Shown here piece by piece: positions 37,768-46,361 of a stretch of 64,000 nt of DNA. Numbering within the stretch: position 1 is the stretch's first letter; each line of letters opens with the position of its first letter. This DNA is from Allobosea sp039673065 (lineage in GTDB: Bacteria; Pseudomonadota; Alphaproteobacteria; Rhizobiales; Beijerinckiaceae), in NCBI RefSeq assembly GCF_039673065.1, contig NZ_JBDJKW010000015.1:1-64000 (forward strand). Reading direction: 5' to 3'. The position numbers and the translations under genes are program-made. The notes under the pieces are model-generated. The model made no database searches. It was not told where the DNA came from and saw only the letters and a list, made by a program, of their open reading frames with translations.

Positions 37768-38901
37768 TTACCGCGCGCGGGCGATACGCCCGCCGCTCAT
37801 CGGCGCCGGGACGCCGGTGGTCAGGGGGAAGCTGATCGGCAGCCCGGCCAGCCGGCGCATGGCGAGGAAGGCGAAGCACTCCGCCTCGATCGCGTCGCCG
37901 CGCCAGCCCACCGCCTCCGCCGGCACCGCCTCGGCACCGCTGCGGGCGGCGAGCGCCGCCATGATCGCCGGGTTGCGCCGGCCGCCGCCGCAGACGATCA
38001 GCCGGCGCGGACGCACCGGAAGCAGGTCGAGCCCGCGCCCGACCGTGCCGGCAGTGAAGGCGGTCAGCGTCGCAGCGCCGTCCTCGAAGCAGAGCCCATC
38101 GGCCATGGCGGCGGTGAAATCGTGCCGGTCGAGCGATTTCGGATAGGGGGCGGCGAGATAGGGATGGTCGAGCAGGCGGGCCAGCCGCGCCTCGTCGACC
38201 CGGCCGGCCAGAGCGAAGGCGCCGTCGCGATCCATCTCGCCGCGGCCGTGCCGGCCGATCCAGTCGTTGAGCGGGGCGTTGCCCGGGCCGGTGTCGAAGG
38301 CGAGGATGCGGCCCTGCGCGTCGAAGGCGCTGAGATTGCCGACGCCGCCGAGATTGAGCACGGCCGTCTCCGGGCCGCCGCCGAGCCCGGCGAGCAGCGC
38401 GGCGTGATAGCTCGCCGCCAGCGGCGCGCCCTGCCCGCCGGCGCGGACGTCGTCGCTGCGGAAGTCGTAGACCACGTCGATGCCGAGATGCCGCGCCATC
38501 AGGGCGCCGTCGCCGAGCTGGCGGGTGTCGCCGCGCCGTCCCGGCGCGGGCGCGCGGTGCAGCACGGTCTGGCCGTGGAAGCCGATCGCCGCGACCTCTT
38601 CGCGCGCGATGCCCTCAGTGGCGAGGAAGGCGGCGACCGCCTCGGCCTGCGCCAGGGTCAGCGCCTGCTCGGCCTCGGCGAAGAGCGCCGGCTCCGGCCC
38701 CTCGAAGCGCCAGTCGCGGGCGGCCGCGACGGCGCGGGCGAGCAGCTCGCGTACTTCCGGCCGGTAGGGCGAGAGCCGCCACGGGCCGAAGGCGGCGACG
38801 CCCTGCCCGTCGGTGCGGATCGCCGCGATGTCGATATTGCCGTCGAGGACGGTGCCGGTCATCAGGCCGACGGCCCAGGCCGATTGGCTGGCGGGCTGCA
38901 T
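37768..38901 (-). CDS. anmK: Anhydro-N-acetylmuramic acid kinase
   Basis: 377 residues. ATP-binding and active-site motifs of the family: AVGLMTGTVLDGNIDIA at the N-terminus, IGFHGQTVLHR, LNLGGVGNLS, AFDTGPGNAPLNDWI and a C-terminal VCGGGRRNPAIMAAL. The enzyme converts recycled 1,6-anhydro-MurNAc to MurNAc-6-phosphate for cell-wall recycling. The N-terminal loop reads TGTVLDG where many members have SGTSLDG, a mild deviation. Length and the C-terminal WRGDAIEAECFAFLAMR segment are normal. Confidence 0.94.
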   Translation of the reverse strand: MQPASQSAWAVGLMTGTVLDGNIDIAAIRTDGQGVAAFGPWRLSPYRPEVRELLARAVAAARDWRFEGPEPALFAEAEQALTLAQAEAVAAFLATEGIAREEVAAIGFHGQTVLHRAPAPGRRGDTRQLGDGALMARHLGIDVVYDFRSDDVRAGGQGAPLAASYHAALLAGLGGGPETAVLNLGGVGNLSAFDAQGRILAFDTGPGNAPLNDWIGRHGRGEMDRDGAFALAGRVDEARLARLLDHPYLAAPYPKSLDRHDFTAAMADGLCFEDGAATLTAFTAGTVGRGLDLLPVRPRRLIVCGGGRRNPAIMAALAARSGAEAVPAEAVGWRGDAIEAECFAFLAMRRLAGLPISFPLTTGVPAPMSGGRIARAR

Positions 38902-38953
38902 GGACGCTGCGCCTTTGTTCTCGTGCGCTCCCGCGGGGGAGCGGCGCGGCGGA

Positions 38954-39163
38954 TCAGCCGGCCATCAGCGCGGCGTCATAGGCCTCGCGCAGCATCTCCT
39001 CGCACTGGCGGGCCTGCTCGCGGGCGCCGTCGTGCAGGATATGGGGCGCGATGTCGCGCAGGTCCCGCAAGGCGAAGTCGACCGCCGAGAGCAGGTCGAG
39101 CACGTCGCCATGGCTCTCGACCAGCGGCTGCTTCAGAGGACGGAACTGGAGGACCTGGCCCAT
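38954..39163 (-). CDS. Small hypothetical protein (69 aa)
   Basis: Not recognised. ATG 39163 follows GAGAAG at a good distance; ATG 39184 would add seven residues. The protein is helical and mixed charged (VLDLLSAVDFALRDLRDIAP, then HILHDGAREQARQCEEMLRE), without signal peptide or membrane segment. It lies 52 bp upstream of anmK on the same strand and may share its transcript. Confidence 0.55.
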   Translation of the reverse strand: MGQVLQFRPLKQPLVESHGDVLDLLSAVDFALRDLRDIAPHILHDGAREQARQCEEMLREAYDAALMAG

Positions 39164-39347
39164 TACGCTTCTCACGAACTGCACGAATCGCTTCCCGCAG
39201 TCTCGGGCGTCACCGGTCAGGAACTGGTTAACGCCGCCCGTCGCCCGCGACGATTGGTCTCCCGTGCTGCTTGCGCCGGATCAAATCCCTGCCGCAAGGG
39301 CGCCTTACGTTGAGGCAGACACAGCACGAGACAGGAGGAGACGCGCC

Positions 39348-39659
39348 ATGAAGACCGTCACGCCGCAGGAGACGCAGGCCTTCGCCCTGCCGGTGCCGAT
39401 GCTGCTGGGCGCCGCGCTCTGGCGCAGCCTGATCGCCGCCCAGGCGCGGATGCTGAGCGTGCAGGCGCAGAGCCTGCAGGGGCTGGTCGAGACCGGCGAC
39501 GCCGTCGACATCATGGTGGCGCAGGTCGAGAGCGCCCAGGCCTCGCTGGCGGCCGCGATCGAGGCGCTGCGGGAGGAGGATGTCGCCGCGCCGGCCGAGA
39601 GCCCGGCCGATGCGCCCGCAGAGACGCCCGTCAGCCGCGGAAGTGCTTCGAGAGCTTGA
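39348..39659 (+). CDS. Hypothetical helical protein, possibly phasin-like (103 aa)
   Basis: ATG 39348 follows a strong AGGAGGAG ribosome site. The sequence is an Ala/Gln/Glu-rich amphipathic helix (LLGAALWRSLIAAQARMLSV, then VDIMVAQVESAQASLAAAIE) with an Ala/Pro tail. It resembles short phasin-type helical proteins in composition, but I cannot name a family. Its last 29 bp overlap the 3' end of the convergent dCTP deaminase gene. Confidence 0.6.
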   Translation: MKTVTPQETQAFALPVPMLLGAALWRSLIAAQARMLSVQAQSLQGLVETGDAVDIMVAQVESAQASLAAAIEALREEDVAAPAESPADAPAETPVSRGSASRA

Positions 39660-40806
39660 GCGCCTGGCCCTGGTAGCTGGAGGTGCCGATCGCGCCATAG
39701 AGCGCGTCCGGCTCCGCCGCCATGCGCTCGAAGGCGAGGCGGCCGACGATCTGCCCGTCCTCGAGCAGGAAGGGCACCTCGTGGCTGCGCACCTCGAGCA
39801 CGCCGCGGCTGCCCGGCAGCCCGTCCGGCCCCGCGCCGAAGCCGGGATCGAAGAAGCCGGCGTAATGCACCCTGAACTCGCCCATGCTCGGGTCGATCGG
39901 CGCCATCTCGGCGGCGAAGCCCGGCGGGATGTGCAGCCGCTCGCGCGAGGCGAGGATGTAGAACTGGTGCGGGTCGAGGATCAGGCGCTGGCGCCGTGCC
40001 CGCACCGGAATCCAGAAATCGTCGATGGCGTAGCCCGCGACACGGTCGACATCGACCACATCGGTGAAGCGCTGCGCCTGGTAGCCGATGATCTCGCCCT
40101 CGTCGGCGCCGAGATGGATGCTGAACATCAGCCCGTTGCGGATCTGGGCCGCGCCGTCGACCAGCGGCGTCGCGGCATGGACGTCGCGCAGCTCGCGGTC
40201 GGACAGGCGCACGCCCTCGGCCTCCGCCTCGTCGCCGGCCGCGCTGCGGCGGAAGCGCAGCTGGTTGAGCCGGCTGCCGGTGCGCACCTTGATCGAGAAG
40301 CTCGACGGCGAGATCTCGGCATAGAGCTTGCCGCTATAGCCGCCGGCGACGCTGTCGAAGGCGGCGCTGTGGTCGGCGATCAGCCGGGTGAAGACGTCGA
40401 GCCGTCCGGTCGAGCTCTTGGGATTGGCGAAGGCCGAGATCGTCGCGGGCAGGCCGTGCAGCGTCTCCATCAGCTCGACGACGTAGACGCAGTTCTTCTC
40501 GAGGATCGCACCCTCGTCGAGGGCGATCTCGTCCTGCGTCAGGTCGGTCAGCATCTGCGCGACGCTCTTGCCTGCACCCGGCAGGAAGGAGGCGCGCACG
40601 CGATGCGCCTTGCGGCCGAGGCGCAGGTCGAGACTGGCGGGCTGGAACTGGCTCTCGGCGAAGCTGCCGCCCTCGGCGCGGACCATGCCGCAGGCGACCA
40701 GCCGGCGGATGTCCTGGCGGGGCAGCACGCCGGCCGGCCCGGCAGGAAGGGCGGAGAGAGCGCCTCGGGCCTCGTCGGGGGCCGTCATCTCGGAGGATGT
40801 CGCCAT
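39631..40806 (-). CDS. 2'-deoxycytidine 5'-triphosphate deaminase, two-domain form
   Basis: 391 residues, about twice the length of a standard Dcd. Two successive dUTPase/Dcd-like halves can be read: the first with SLDLRLG, FANPKSSTGRLDVFTRLIAD and YSGKLYAEISPSSFSIKV, the second with FWIPVRARRQRLILDPHQFY, ILASRERLHIPPGFAAEM and HYAGFFDPGFG. The longer form is annotated as dCTP deaminase in alphaproteobacteria. It would convert dCTP to dUTP for dTMP synthesis. It is divergent from apaG across 255 bp. Confidence 0.85.
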   Translation of the reverse strand: MATSSEMTAPDEARGALSALPAGPAGVLPRQDIRRLVACGMVRAEGGSFAESQFQPASLDLRLGRKAHRVRASFLPGAGKSVAQMLTDLTQDEIALDEGAILEKNCVYVVELMETLHGLPATISAFANPKSSTGRLDVFTRLIADHSAAFDSVAGGYSGKLYAEISPSSFSIKVRTGSRLNQLRFRRSAAGDEAEAEGVRLSDRELRDVHAATPLVDGAAQIRNGLMFSIHLGADEGEIIGYQAQRFTDVVDVDRVAGYAIDDFWIPVRARRQRLILDPHQFYILASRERLHIPPGFAAEMAPIDPSMGEFRVHYAGFFDPGFGAGPDGLPGSRGVLEVRSHEVPFLLEDGQIVGRLAFERMAAEPDALYGAIGTSSYQGQALKLSKHFRG

Positions 40807-41061
40807 GATGCGTTCGCTCGGCCGCCTGTCGGCGCGGCAGCTCGCCGTCCCGGCGGGCGGCCGCGAGAATGATCGTCCTTCCTGCCGCGCCCGGGCGGCT
40901 TAGGCCAGCCTCGCGCGGGCAGGCGCGGGCAGTTGTCCACGCAAACATGCCGCCCGCGCCGGGCGCGGCCGGCATTGACCCCGCGGCCCGGCGGGCCATA
41001 ACAAGGAGCCTTCATTCCCGGTGCGCGCCTGACGGCGCCGCGACGGGCAGGAGCCGCCATC
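40807..41061. other. Divergent intergenic region between the dCTP deaminase gene and apaG
   Basis: 255 bp, very GC-rich. The ribosome site GGCAGGAG precedes apaG. I see no exact EcfG, PHO or strong sigma70 match and no supported small gene. Confidence 0.4.
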
Positions 41062-41454
41062 ATGTACCAGGCCGAAACGCACGGCGTGCGCGTCACCGCC
41101 GCGCCGCGCTTCATGGAAAGCGAGTCGATGCCGGAGCAGGGCCGCTATTTCTGGGCCTACTCCATCGAGATCGAGAACCGCTCCGCCCGCACGCTGCGGC
41201 TGATGACCCGCCACTGGCAGATCACCGACGGAAGCGGCCAGGTCCACGAGGTGCGCGGCGAGGGCGTGGTCGGCCAGCAGCCGGTGCTGCGCCCGGGCGA
41301 GAGCTTCAGCTACACCTCCGGCTGCCCGCTGATGACGCCGGACGGCAGCATGCGCGGCTCCTATGCCATGGTCGACGAGGCCGGCGAGATCGTCGATGTC
41401 GACGTGCCGCTCTTCCCGCTCGATTCCCCTTATGTGAAGAAGGTCCTCCATTGA
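41062..41454 (+). CDS. apaG: ApaG domain protein
   Basis: 130 residues; the complete ApaG fold is visible: YQAETHGVRVTAAPRFMESE, YFWAYSIEIENRS, LMTRHWQITDGSG, VRGEGVVGQQPVLRPGE and FSYTSGCPLMTPDGSMRGSY. The family is linked to Co2+/Mg2+ efflux phenotypes and to nucleotide polyphosphate turnover; the biochemical role is not settled. Its stop codon overlaps the TTG start of argE. In many Rhizobiales apaG lies beside the argD-argF-hslO cluster, as it nearly does here. Confidence 0.95.
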   Translation: MYQAETHGVRVTAAPRFMESESMPEQGRYFWAYSIEIENRSARTLRLMTRHWQITDGSGQVHEVRGEGVVGQQPVLRPGESFSYTSGCPLMTPDGSMRGSYAMVDEAGEIVDVDVPLFPLDSPYVKKVLH

Positions 41455-42629
41455 ACGCTTCCGCGCTTCCGGCCGGGCGCCGCTACACCCCGCTCGAGAT
41501 GCTGGCCCGGCTCGTCGCCTTCGACACGGTGAGCCACAAGTCGAACCTGCCGCTGATCGCGTTCGTCGAGGCGTATCTCGCCGGCTGGGGCGTGCCGAGC
41601 CTGCGCTTCCCCAATGCCGAGGGCGACAAGGCGGCGCTGTTCGCGACCATCGGCCCGCAGGACAAGGGCGGTATCGTGCTCTCCGGCCATACCGACGTGG
41701 TGCCGGTCGAGGGCCAGCCCTGGTCGCGCGATCCCTTCACGCTGCATGTCGCCGAGGGGCGGGCCCATGGCCGCGGCGCGGTCGACATGAAGGCCTTCGT
41801 CGCGCTCGGCCTGGCGCTGGTGCCGGACTTCCTGGCCGCCGGGCTCACGACGCCGATCCATCTCTTCCTCTCCTATGACGAGGAGGTCTCCTGCCTCGGC
41901 GTGGTCGATGGCATCGCCGCCATGGGCGTGACCCTGCCGCGCCCGCGCGCCGTCATCGTCGGCGAGCCGACCTCGCTGGAAATCGCCGACGCCCATAAGG
42001 GCATCCGTACCTTCACCACCACGATCACCGGCTTCGCGGCGCATTCCTCCAAGCCGCAGCTCGGCGCCAGCGCCGTGCATGCCGGGGCGCGGCTGGCGGC
42101 GGCGCTGGTCGAGATGGCCGATGCCTGCGAGACGCGCCGCGACGCCAGCGGCCGCTTCGACCCGCCCTACGACACGCTGCATATCGGCAAGTTCAACGGC
42201 GGCATCGCCCGCAATATCCTGGCCGACCACTGCGAGATCGCCTGGGAGATCCGGCTGCTGCCGAATTCCGATCCGGCCGAGGTCGAGGCGCGCTTCGCCG
42301 CCCTCTCGGCGCAGGTTCTGGCCGGCATGCGCCGCACCGCGCCGTCCGCGCGGATCGAAACGGTGGTGAACTCGGACGTTCCCGGCCTGGCGCCCGCTCC
42401 GGGCTCGGAGGCGGAACGCCTGGCGATGCGCCTGGCCGGGCGCAACGGCACGATCGCCGTGGCCTATGCCACCGAGGCCGGGCATTTCCAGCAGGCGGGC
42501 CTGCCGACCGTGGTCTGCGGGCCGGGCTCGATCGACCAGGCGCACCAGCCGGACGAGTACATCACGCTGGAGCAGCTGGCGGCCGGCGAGGCCTTCATGC
42601 GCCGGCTGATGGAGAGCTGCCGGGCCTGA
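41451..42629 (+). CDS. argE: Acetylornithine deacetylase
   Basis: 392 residues from TTG 41451, which overlaps the apaG stop (TTGA). M20 metallopeptidase motifs: VLSGHTDVVPVEGQPW (metal His/Asp), GRGAVDMKAF (metal Asp), FLSYDEEVSCLG (catalytic Glu pair), GEPTSLEIADAHKG and the C-terminal YATEAGHFQQAGLPTVVCGPG. It removes the acetyl group from N-acetylornithine to give ornithine, the step before argF. The neighbouring arginine genes argD and argF support this over succinyl-diaminopimelate desuccinylase. Confidence 0.93.
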   Translation: MNASALPAGRRYTPLEMLARLVAFDTVSHKSNLPLIAFVEAYLAGWGVPSLRFPNAEGDKAALFATIGPQDKGGIVLSGHTDVVPVEGQPWSRDPFTLHVAEGRAHGRGAVDMKAFVALGLALVPDFLAAGLTTPIHLFLSYDEEVSCLGVVDGIAAMGVTLPRPRAVIVGEPTSLEIADAHKGIRTFTTTITGFAAHSSKPQLGASAVHAGARLAAALVEMADACETRRDASGRFDPPYDTLHIGKFNGGIARNILADHCEIAWEIRLLPNSDPAEVEARFAALSAQVLAGMRRTAPSARIETVVNSDVPGLAPAPGSEAERLAMRLAGRNGTIAVAYATEAGHFQQAGLPTVVCGPGSIDQAHQPDEYITLEQLAAGEAFMRRLMESCRA

Positions 42630-42659
42630 GCGCCCGGCCGGGGCGGCGGCCGCGCCGCC

Positions 42660-43670
42660 TCAATCCTGTGCCGAGAGCTCGGCCTCGACCTCGGCGGCGC
42701 TGAAATCATAGCGCCGCGAGCAGAACTCGCAGGTGACGCCGAGCGTGCCGTCATCGGCGACCATGGCCTGCCGGTCGTCCTGCGAGAAGCCCTTGAGCAT
42801 GCCCATCACCCGCTCGCGCGAGCAGCGGCAGGCGTCGCGCACCGCCAGCGGCTCGAAGACATGGGCGCCGCGCTCGTGGAAGAGCCGGTAGAGCAGGCGT
42901 TCGCTGTCGAGGGTCGGGTCGAGCAGCTCGTGATGCTCGATCGTGCCGAGCAGCGAGCGCGTCTCGGCCCAGGCGTCGTCGCTGATGCCGTCATTGTCGT
43001 CGGCGGCGGCGGCAAGGATGGCGTGTCCTTCGGGCGCATCGCCGGGGGAGAGGTCGGCGGCACGCAGCCGGTCCGGCGAGGTCGGCATGAACTGCGCGAT
43101 CAGCCCGCCGGCGCGCCAGGCCAGCCCGCCGCCGGACAGCACGCTGCCGACGCCGAGGCGGATGCGCGTCGGGATCTGCTCCGACTGGCGGAAATACTGG
43201 TGCCCGGCCTCCTCCAGGCTCTGGCCCTCCAGCGCGACGATGCCCTGATAGCGCGTCGTCTCGGAGCCCTGGTCGACCGTCATCGCCAGATGGCCGCTGC
43301 CGAGCAGCTCGCCGGTCGAGAGCGTGCCGGCCTCCATCGCCTGCGCCAGGCGCTCGGCGTCGTAGCGCGCCATGGCGCGGTAGCTGTCGGGCGCGTTGAA
43401 GTCGACGACCAGCATCGGGATGGCGCCGTCGCTCTTGGTCTGGAGCTGGAAGCGGCCCTCGCCCTTCAGCGTCGAGCCGAGCATCACGGTCAGCGCCGCC
43501 GCCTCGGCGAGCACGCGCGCCACCGGCTCCGGGTAGTGATGCCGGCCGAGGATGTCGTCGAGCGAGGCGCCGAGGCGCACCACCCGCCCGCGGATGTCGA
43601 GCGCCGGCACCGTATAGGGCAGGACCCTGTCGTCGGGTGCCCGCGTGGTCGCGGCCGAGATGTCGTCCAT
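42660..43670 (-). CDS. hslO: Redox-regulated chaperone Hsp33
   Basis: 336 residues from ATG 43670, which overlaps the argF stop (TAATG). The N-terminal domain holds the family's TLKGEGRFQLQTKSDG and MTVDQGSETTRYQGIVALEG segments. The C-terminal zinc switch has CRC at about 280-282 and CEFC at about 314-317, so all four cysteines are present. Oxidation releases zinc and turns on holdase activity. It is the last gene of the argD-argF-hslO unit, a common Rhizobiales arrangement. Confidence 0.94.
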   Translation of the reverse strand: MDDISAATTRAPDDRVLPYTVPALDIRGRVVRLGASLDDILGRHHYPEPVARVLAEAAALTVMLGSTLKGEGRFQLQTKSDGAIPMLVVDFNAPDSYRAMARYDAERLAQAMEAGTLSTGELLGSGHLAMTVDQGSETTRYQGIVALEGQSLEEAGHQYFRQSEQIPTRIRLGVGSVLSGGGLAWRAGGLIAQFMPTSPDRLRAADLSPGDAPEGHAILAAAADDNDGISDDAWAETRSLLGTIEHHELLDPTLDSERLLYRLFHERGAHVFEPLAVRDACRCSRERVMGMLKGFSQDDRQAMVADDGTLGVTCEFCSRRYDFSAAEVEAELSAQD

Positions 43671-44605
43671 TAGGCCGGCACCGCGCCGAAGCACCAGGCC
43701 AGGATGCCCTTCTGGGCATGCAGCCGGTTCTCGGCCTCGTCGAACACCGCCGATTGCGGCCCGTCCATCACGGCGTCGGTGACCTCCTCGCCGCGCGTCG
43801 CCGGCAGGCAGTGCATGAAGATCGCGTCGCGGCCGGCGCGGGCCATCAGGCGCTCGTCGACCTGGTAGGGCCGCAGCAGGTTGTGGCGCGCCCCTTCCTC
43901 GTCGCCCATCGAGACCCAGCAATCGGTGATGACGCAATCGGCGCCCTCGACCGCTTCCTCGGCCCGCTCGGTCAGCTGCACGCGCGCGCCCTGCGCGCGG
44001 GCCCAGGCGACCAGCGCGTCCGGCGGGGCGAGCTCCTTCGGGGTCGCCACCGCCAGGTCGAAGTCGAGCCGGCCGGCGGCGTGGATCCAGGAGGTCAGCA
44101 CATTGTTGCTGTCGCCGGTCCAGGCGACGCGCTTGCCGGCGATCGGGCCGACGCGCTCCTCGAGCGTCATCACGTCGGCCATGACCTGGCAGGGATGCTG
44201 GCGCTTGGTCAGCCCGTTGATCACCGGCACGGTGGCGTGGCGGGCCATCTCGACCACGGCGTCGTGGTCGAGCATGCGGATCATGATGGCGTCGACATAG
44301 CGCGACAGCACCTTGGCGGTGTCGGCGATGGTCTCGCGCTCGCCCAGCTCGATCTCGCGGCCGGTCACCATCATCGGCGAGCCGCCGAGCTCGCGGATGC
44401 CGACGTCGAAGGAGACGCGGGTCCGCAGCGAGGGCTGCTCGAAGATCATGGCGACGACCTTGCCGGCCAGCACGCGGTCGCTCGCGGCCGCCTCGGTGCG
44501 GCGGCGGGACTTGATCTCGCCGCCGGCGCGCAGGATGGCGCGCAGCTGGTCGCCCGAGAAGTCGGACAGGTCGAGGAAATGGCGCATCCGGGGTTCCATC
44601 TTCAT
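43670..44605 (-). CDS. argF: Ornithine carbamoyltransferase
   Basis: 311 residues. Carbamoyl-phosphate motif SLRTRVSFD (S-x-R-T-R), the HPCQVMADVMTLEE ornithine-side segment, WTGDSNNVLTSW and MHCLPATRGEEV with the catalytic Cys. It condenses ornithine and carbamoyl phosphate to citrulline. The start ATG 44605 overlaps the argD stop by 4 bp (ATGA); a start at 44587 (MRHFLDLSDF) is also possible. It is cotranscribed with argD and hslO. Confidence 0.95.
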   Translation of the reverse strand: MKMEPRMRHFLDLSDFSGDQLRAILRAGGEIKSRRRTEAAASDRVLAGKVVAMIFEQPSLRTRVSFDVGIRELGGSPMMVTGREIELGERETIADTAKVLSRYVDAIMIRMLDHDAVVEMARHATVPVINGLTKRQHPCQVMADVMTLEERVGPIAGKRVAWTGDSNNVLTSWIHAAGRLDFDLAVATPKELAPPDALVAWARAQGARVQLTERAEEAVEGADCVITDCWVSMGDEEGARHNLLRPYQVDERLMARAGRDAIFMHCLPATRGEEVTDAVMDGPQSAVFDEAENRLHAQKGILAWCFGAVPA

Positions 44606-45816
44606 TCCGCCGCCGACCGGGCGAGGCCGGCCTCCACGGCCTTGGCGGCGGCGTCGAGCCGGGAGACGGCCTCGGCCACCTCCGCCTCGCCGATTACCAG
44701 CGGCGGCAGCAGGCGCACGACATTGTCGCCGGCGCCGACCACCAGCAGCCCCGCCTCGCGGGCCTGGGCGACGAATTCGGTGTTGGGCGTCTTGAGCTTG
44801 AGGCCGAGCATCAGCCCCTCGCCGCGGATCTCCTCGATCACCTGCGGGTGCTCGTCCTTGAGCCGGGCGAGCGACTGCCGCAGCCGCAGCGCCGTCTGCG
44901 CCACGCCGTCGAGGAAGCCCGGCGCCAGGATGACGTCGAGCACGGCGTTGCCGACCGCCATGGCGAGCGGGTTGCCGCCGAAGGTGGTGCCGTGGGTGCC
45001 GAGCGTCATGCCGGCGGCCGCCTCGGCGGTGGCGAGGCAGGCGCCCATCGGGAAGCCGCCGCCGATGCCCTTGGCGATCGCCATGATGTCGGGCGTCACG
45101 CCGGCGATCTCATGGGCGAAGAACTTGCCGGTGCGGCCGACGCCGGTCTGGATCTCGTCGAAGATCAGCATCAGGCCATGCTCGTCGCAGAGCGCGCGCA
45201 GATGCTTGAGGAAGCGGGCCGGCACCGAGCGCAGCCCGCCCTCGCCCTGGATCGGCTCGATCATCAGCGCGGCGGTCTCCGGGCCGATCGCGGCGGCGAG
45301 CGCCGCCTCGTCGTCGAAGGGCACCTGGTCGAAGCCGTCGACCTTCGGGCCGAAGCCGTCGATGTATTTCTGCTGGCCGCCGGCGGCGATGGTCGCCAGC
45401 GTGCGCCCATGGAAGGCGCCCTCGAAGGTGATGATGCGGTAGCGCTCGGGATGGCCCTTCGCGGCGTGGTACTTGCGCGCCATCTTGATGGCGCACTCGT
45501 TCGCCTCGGCGCCCGAATTGGTGAAGAAGACGCGATCGGCGAAGGTCGCCTCGCACAGCCGCCGCGCCAGCTTCTCGCCGTCGGGCATCGTGTAGAGGTT
45601 GGAGGTGTGCCAGATGCGCTGGGCCTGCTCGGTCAGCGCCGCGACCAGATGCGGATGGGCATGGCCGAGCGCGTTGACGGCGATGCCGGCGCCAAAATCG
45701 AGAAAGCGCCGGCCGTCGGGCGTGATCGCCCAGGCGCCCTCGCCGCGCTCGAAGGCGATCGGCGCGCGGGCATAGGTCGGCAACAGCACGGAAGCGGTGT
45801 CGGAAGCGGTGCTCAT
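44602..45816 (-). CDS. argD: Acetylornithine aminotransferase
   Basis: 404 residues, class III PLP aminotransferase. Visible motifs are FLDFGAGIAVNALGHAHP, FFTNSGAEANECAIKMAR, FEGAFHGRTLATIAA, LMLIFDEIQTGVGRTGKFF and the PLP lysine in MAIAKGIGGGFPMGA. It makes N-acetylornithine from N-acetylglutamate semialdehyde. It heads an operon with argF and hslO. The upstream leader is about 220 nt long and unusual (see separate entries). Confidence 0.95.
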   Translation of the reverse strand: MSTASDTASVLLPTYARAPIAFERGEGAWAITPDGRRFLDFGAGIAVNALGHAHPHLVAALTEQAQRIWHTSNLYTMPDGEKLARRLCEATFADRVFFTNSGAEANECAIKMARKYHAAKGHPERYRIITFEGAFHGRTLATIAAGGQQKYIDGFGPKVDGFDQVPFDDEAALAAAIGPETAALMIEPIQGEGGLRSVPARFLKHLRALCDEHGLMLIFDEIQTGVGRTGKFFAHEIAGVTPDIMAIAKGIGGGFPMGACLATAEAAAGMTLGTHGTTFGGNPLAMAVGNAVLDVILAPGFLDGVAQTALRLRQSLARLKDEHPQVIEEIRGEGLMLGLKLKTPNTEFVAQAREAGLLVVGAGDNVVRLLPPLVIGEAEVAEAVSRLDAAAKAVEAGLARSAAE

Positions 45817-45929
45817 GGAGCGAAGTCCTTGCGGCGGAACGAGACTGGGGGTGCGGAACGCTGGGCCGGGAACGGCGGTGCGGGCGAGCGGCGGCAGTGC
45901 ACCGGCATCATGCGACCCGCTGACGACGC

Positions 45930-46007
45930 CTAGCGTCGCCGGCCGTTCCCGCTGTCTCGTCGCGCCGTGAACCGCATCGATGAAAAGTCCGGATCGCTCA
46001 AAAACAT
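45930..46007 (-). promoter_or_regulatory. Candidate Arg-rich leader peptide and hairpins upstream of argD
   Basis: On the minus strand an ORF from ATG 46007 (25 codons) or ATG 45977 (15 codons, MRFTARRDSGNGRRR) ends at TAG 45932-45930. Six of the last 15 codons are Arg, with three in a row before the stop. The stop lies in the loop of an 8-bp stem (GGCGACGC/GCGTCGTC). A GCCGCCC/GGGCGGC hairpin (46012-46029) precedes the ORF. The setup resembles amino-acid attenuation leaders, but it is unproven. Confidence 0.4.
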
Positions 46008-46043
46008 AAGCGCCGCCCGATGGGGCGGCCGCTCTCTGCCCGG

Positions 46044-46072
46044 ACTATGCAAAAGCGCCTCCGCGCTGTCAA
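46044..46072 (-). promoter_or_regulatory. Strong sigma70-type promoter for the argD-argF-hslO transcript
   Basis: On the minus strand TTGACA (46072-46067), a 17-bp spacer and CATAGT (46049-46044). The start would be near 46037, about 220 nt before the argD ATG at 45816. Confidence 0.6.
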
Positions 46073-46103
46073 TCGGCCGCCGTAGCGGCAGCGTTGCCGA
46101 TCG

Positions 46104-46298
46104 GACTCACCGCGGCGCAATCGGGAGGCTTTCGCTGGGGAAAAGACGATTTGCGATTCGCCGACTCTTGTCGCCGAGTCAGGGCATCTTGTATGGTCCG
46201 TCTCGTCGGATACGACATCTCGTGCGGCGTCTCCAGTATCGTCAGGTCCGGGCGTCACGGTTTCCGCTTACACAGCGGACGCTGCCGGTATCGGATTC
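46104..46298 (+). promoter_or_regulatory. Cluster of five GANTC (CcrM) sites upstream of gcrA
   Basis: GANTC sites at 46104-46108, 46155-46159, 46163-46167, 46176-46180 and 46294-46298. CcrM methylates this sequence and GcrA acts at methylated GANTC promoters in Caulobacter. The position before gcrA suggests cell-cycle or autoregulatory control. Confidence 0.6.
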
Positions 46299-46361
46299 CG
46301 CCAAGATCTTTCCCGATGTCGCGCGGACTTTGGCGCGGCATGACGAAGACAGGTGAAAACG

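Noticed and set aside
39185..39347. GGAAC followed by similar boxes in the spacer before the 103-aa gene
   Set aside because: No CGTT at a 16 or 17 bp spacing from GGAAC (39221 region), so it is not called an EcfG promoter.
45817..46361. Unrecognised protein gene in the 545-bp argD-gcrA spacer
   Set aside because: Open frames there differ in composition from real genes; promoter, leader and GANTC features explain the region better.
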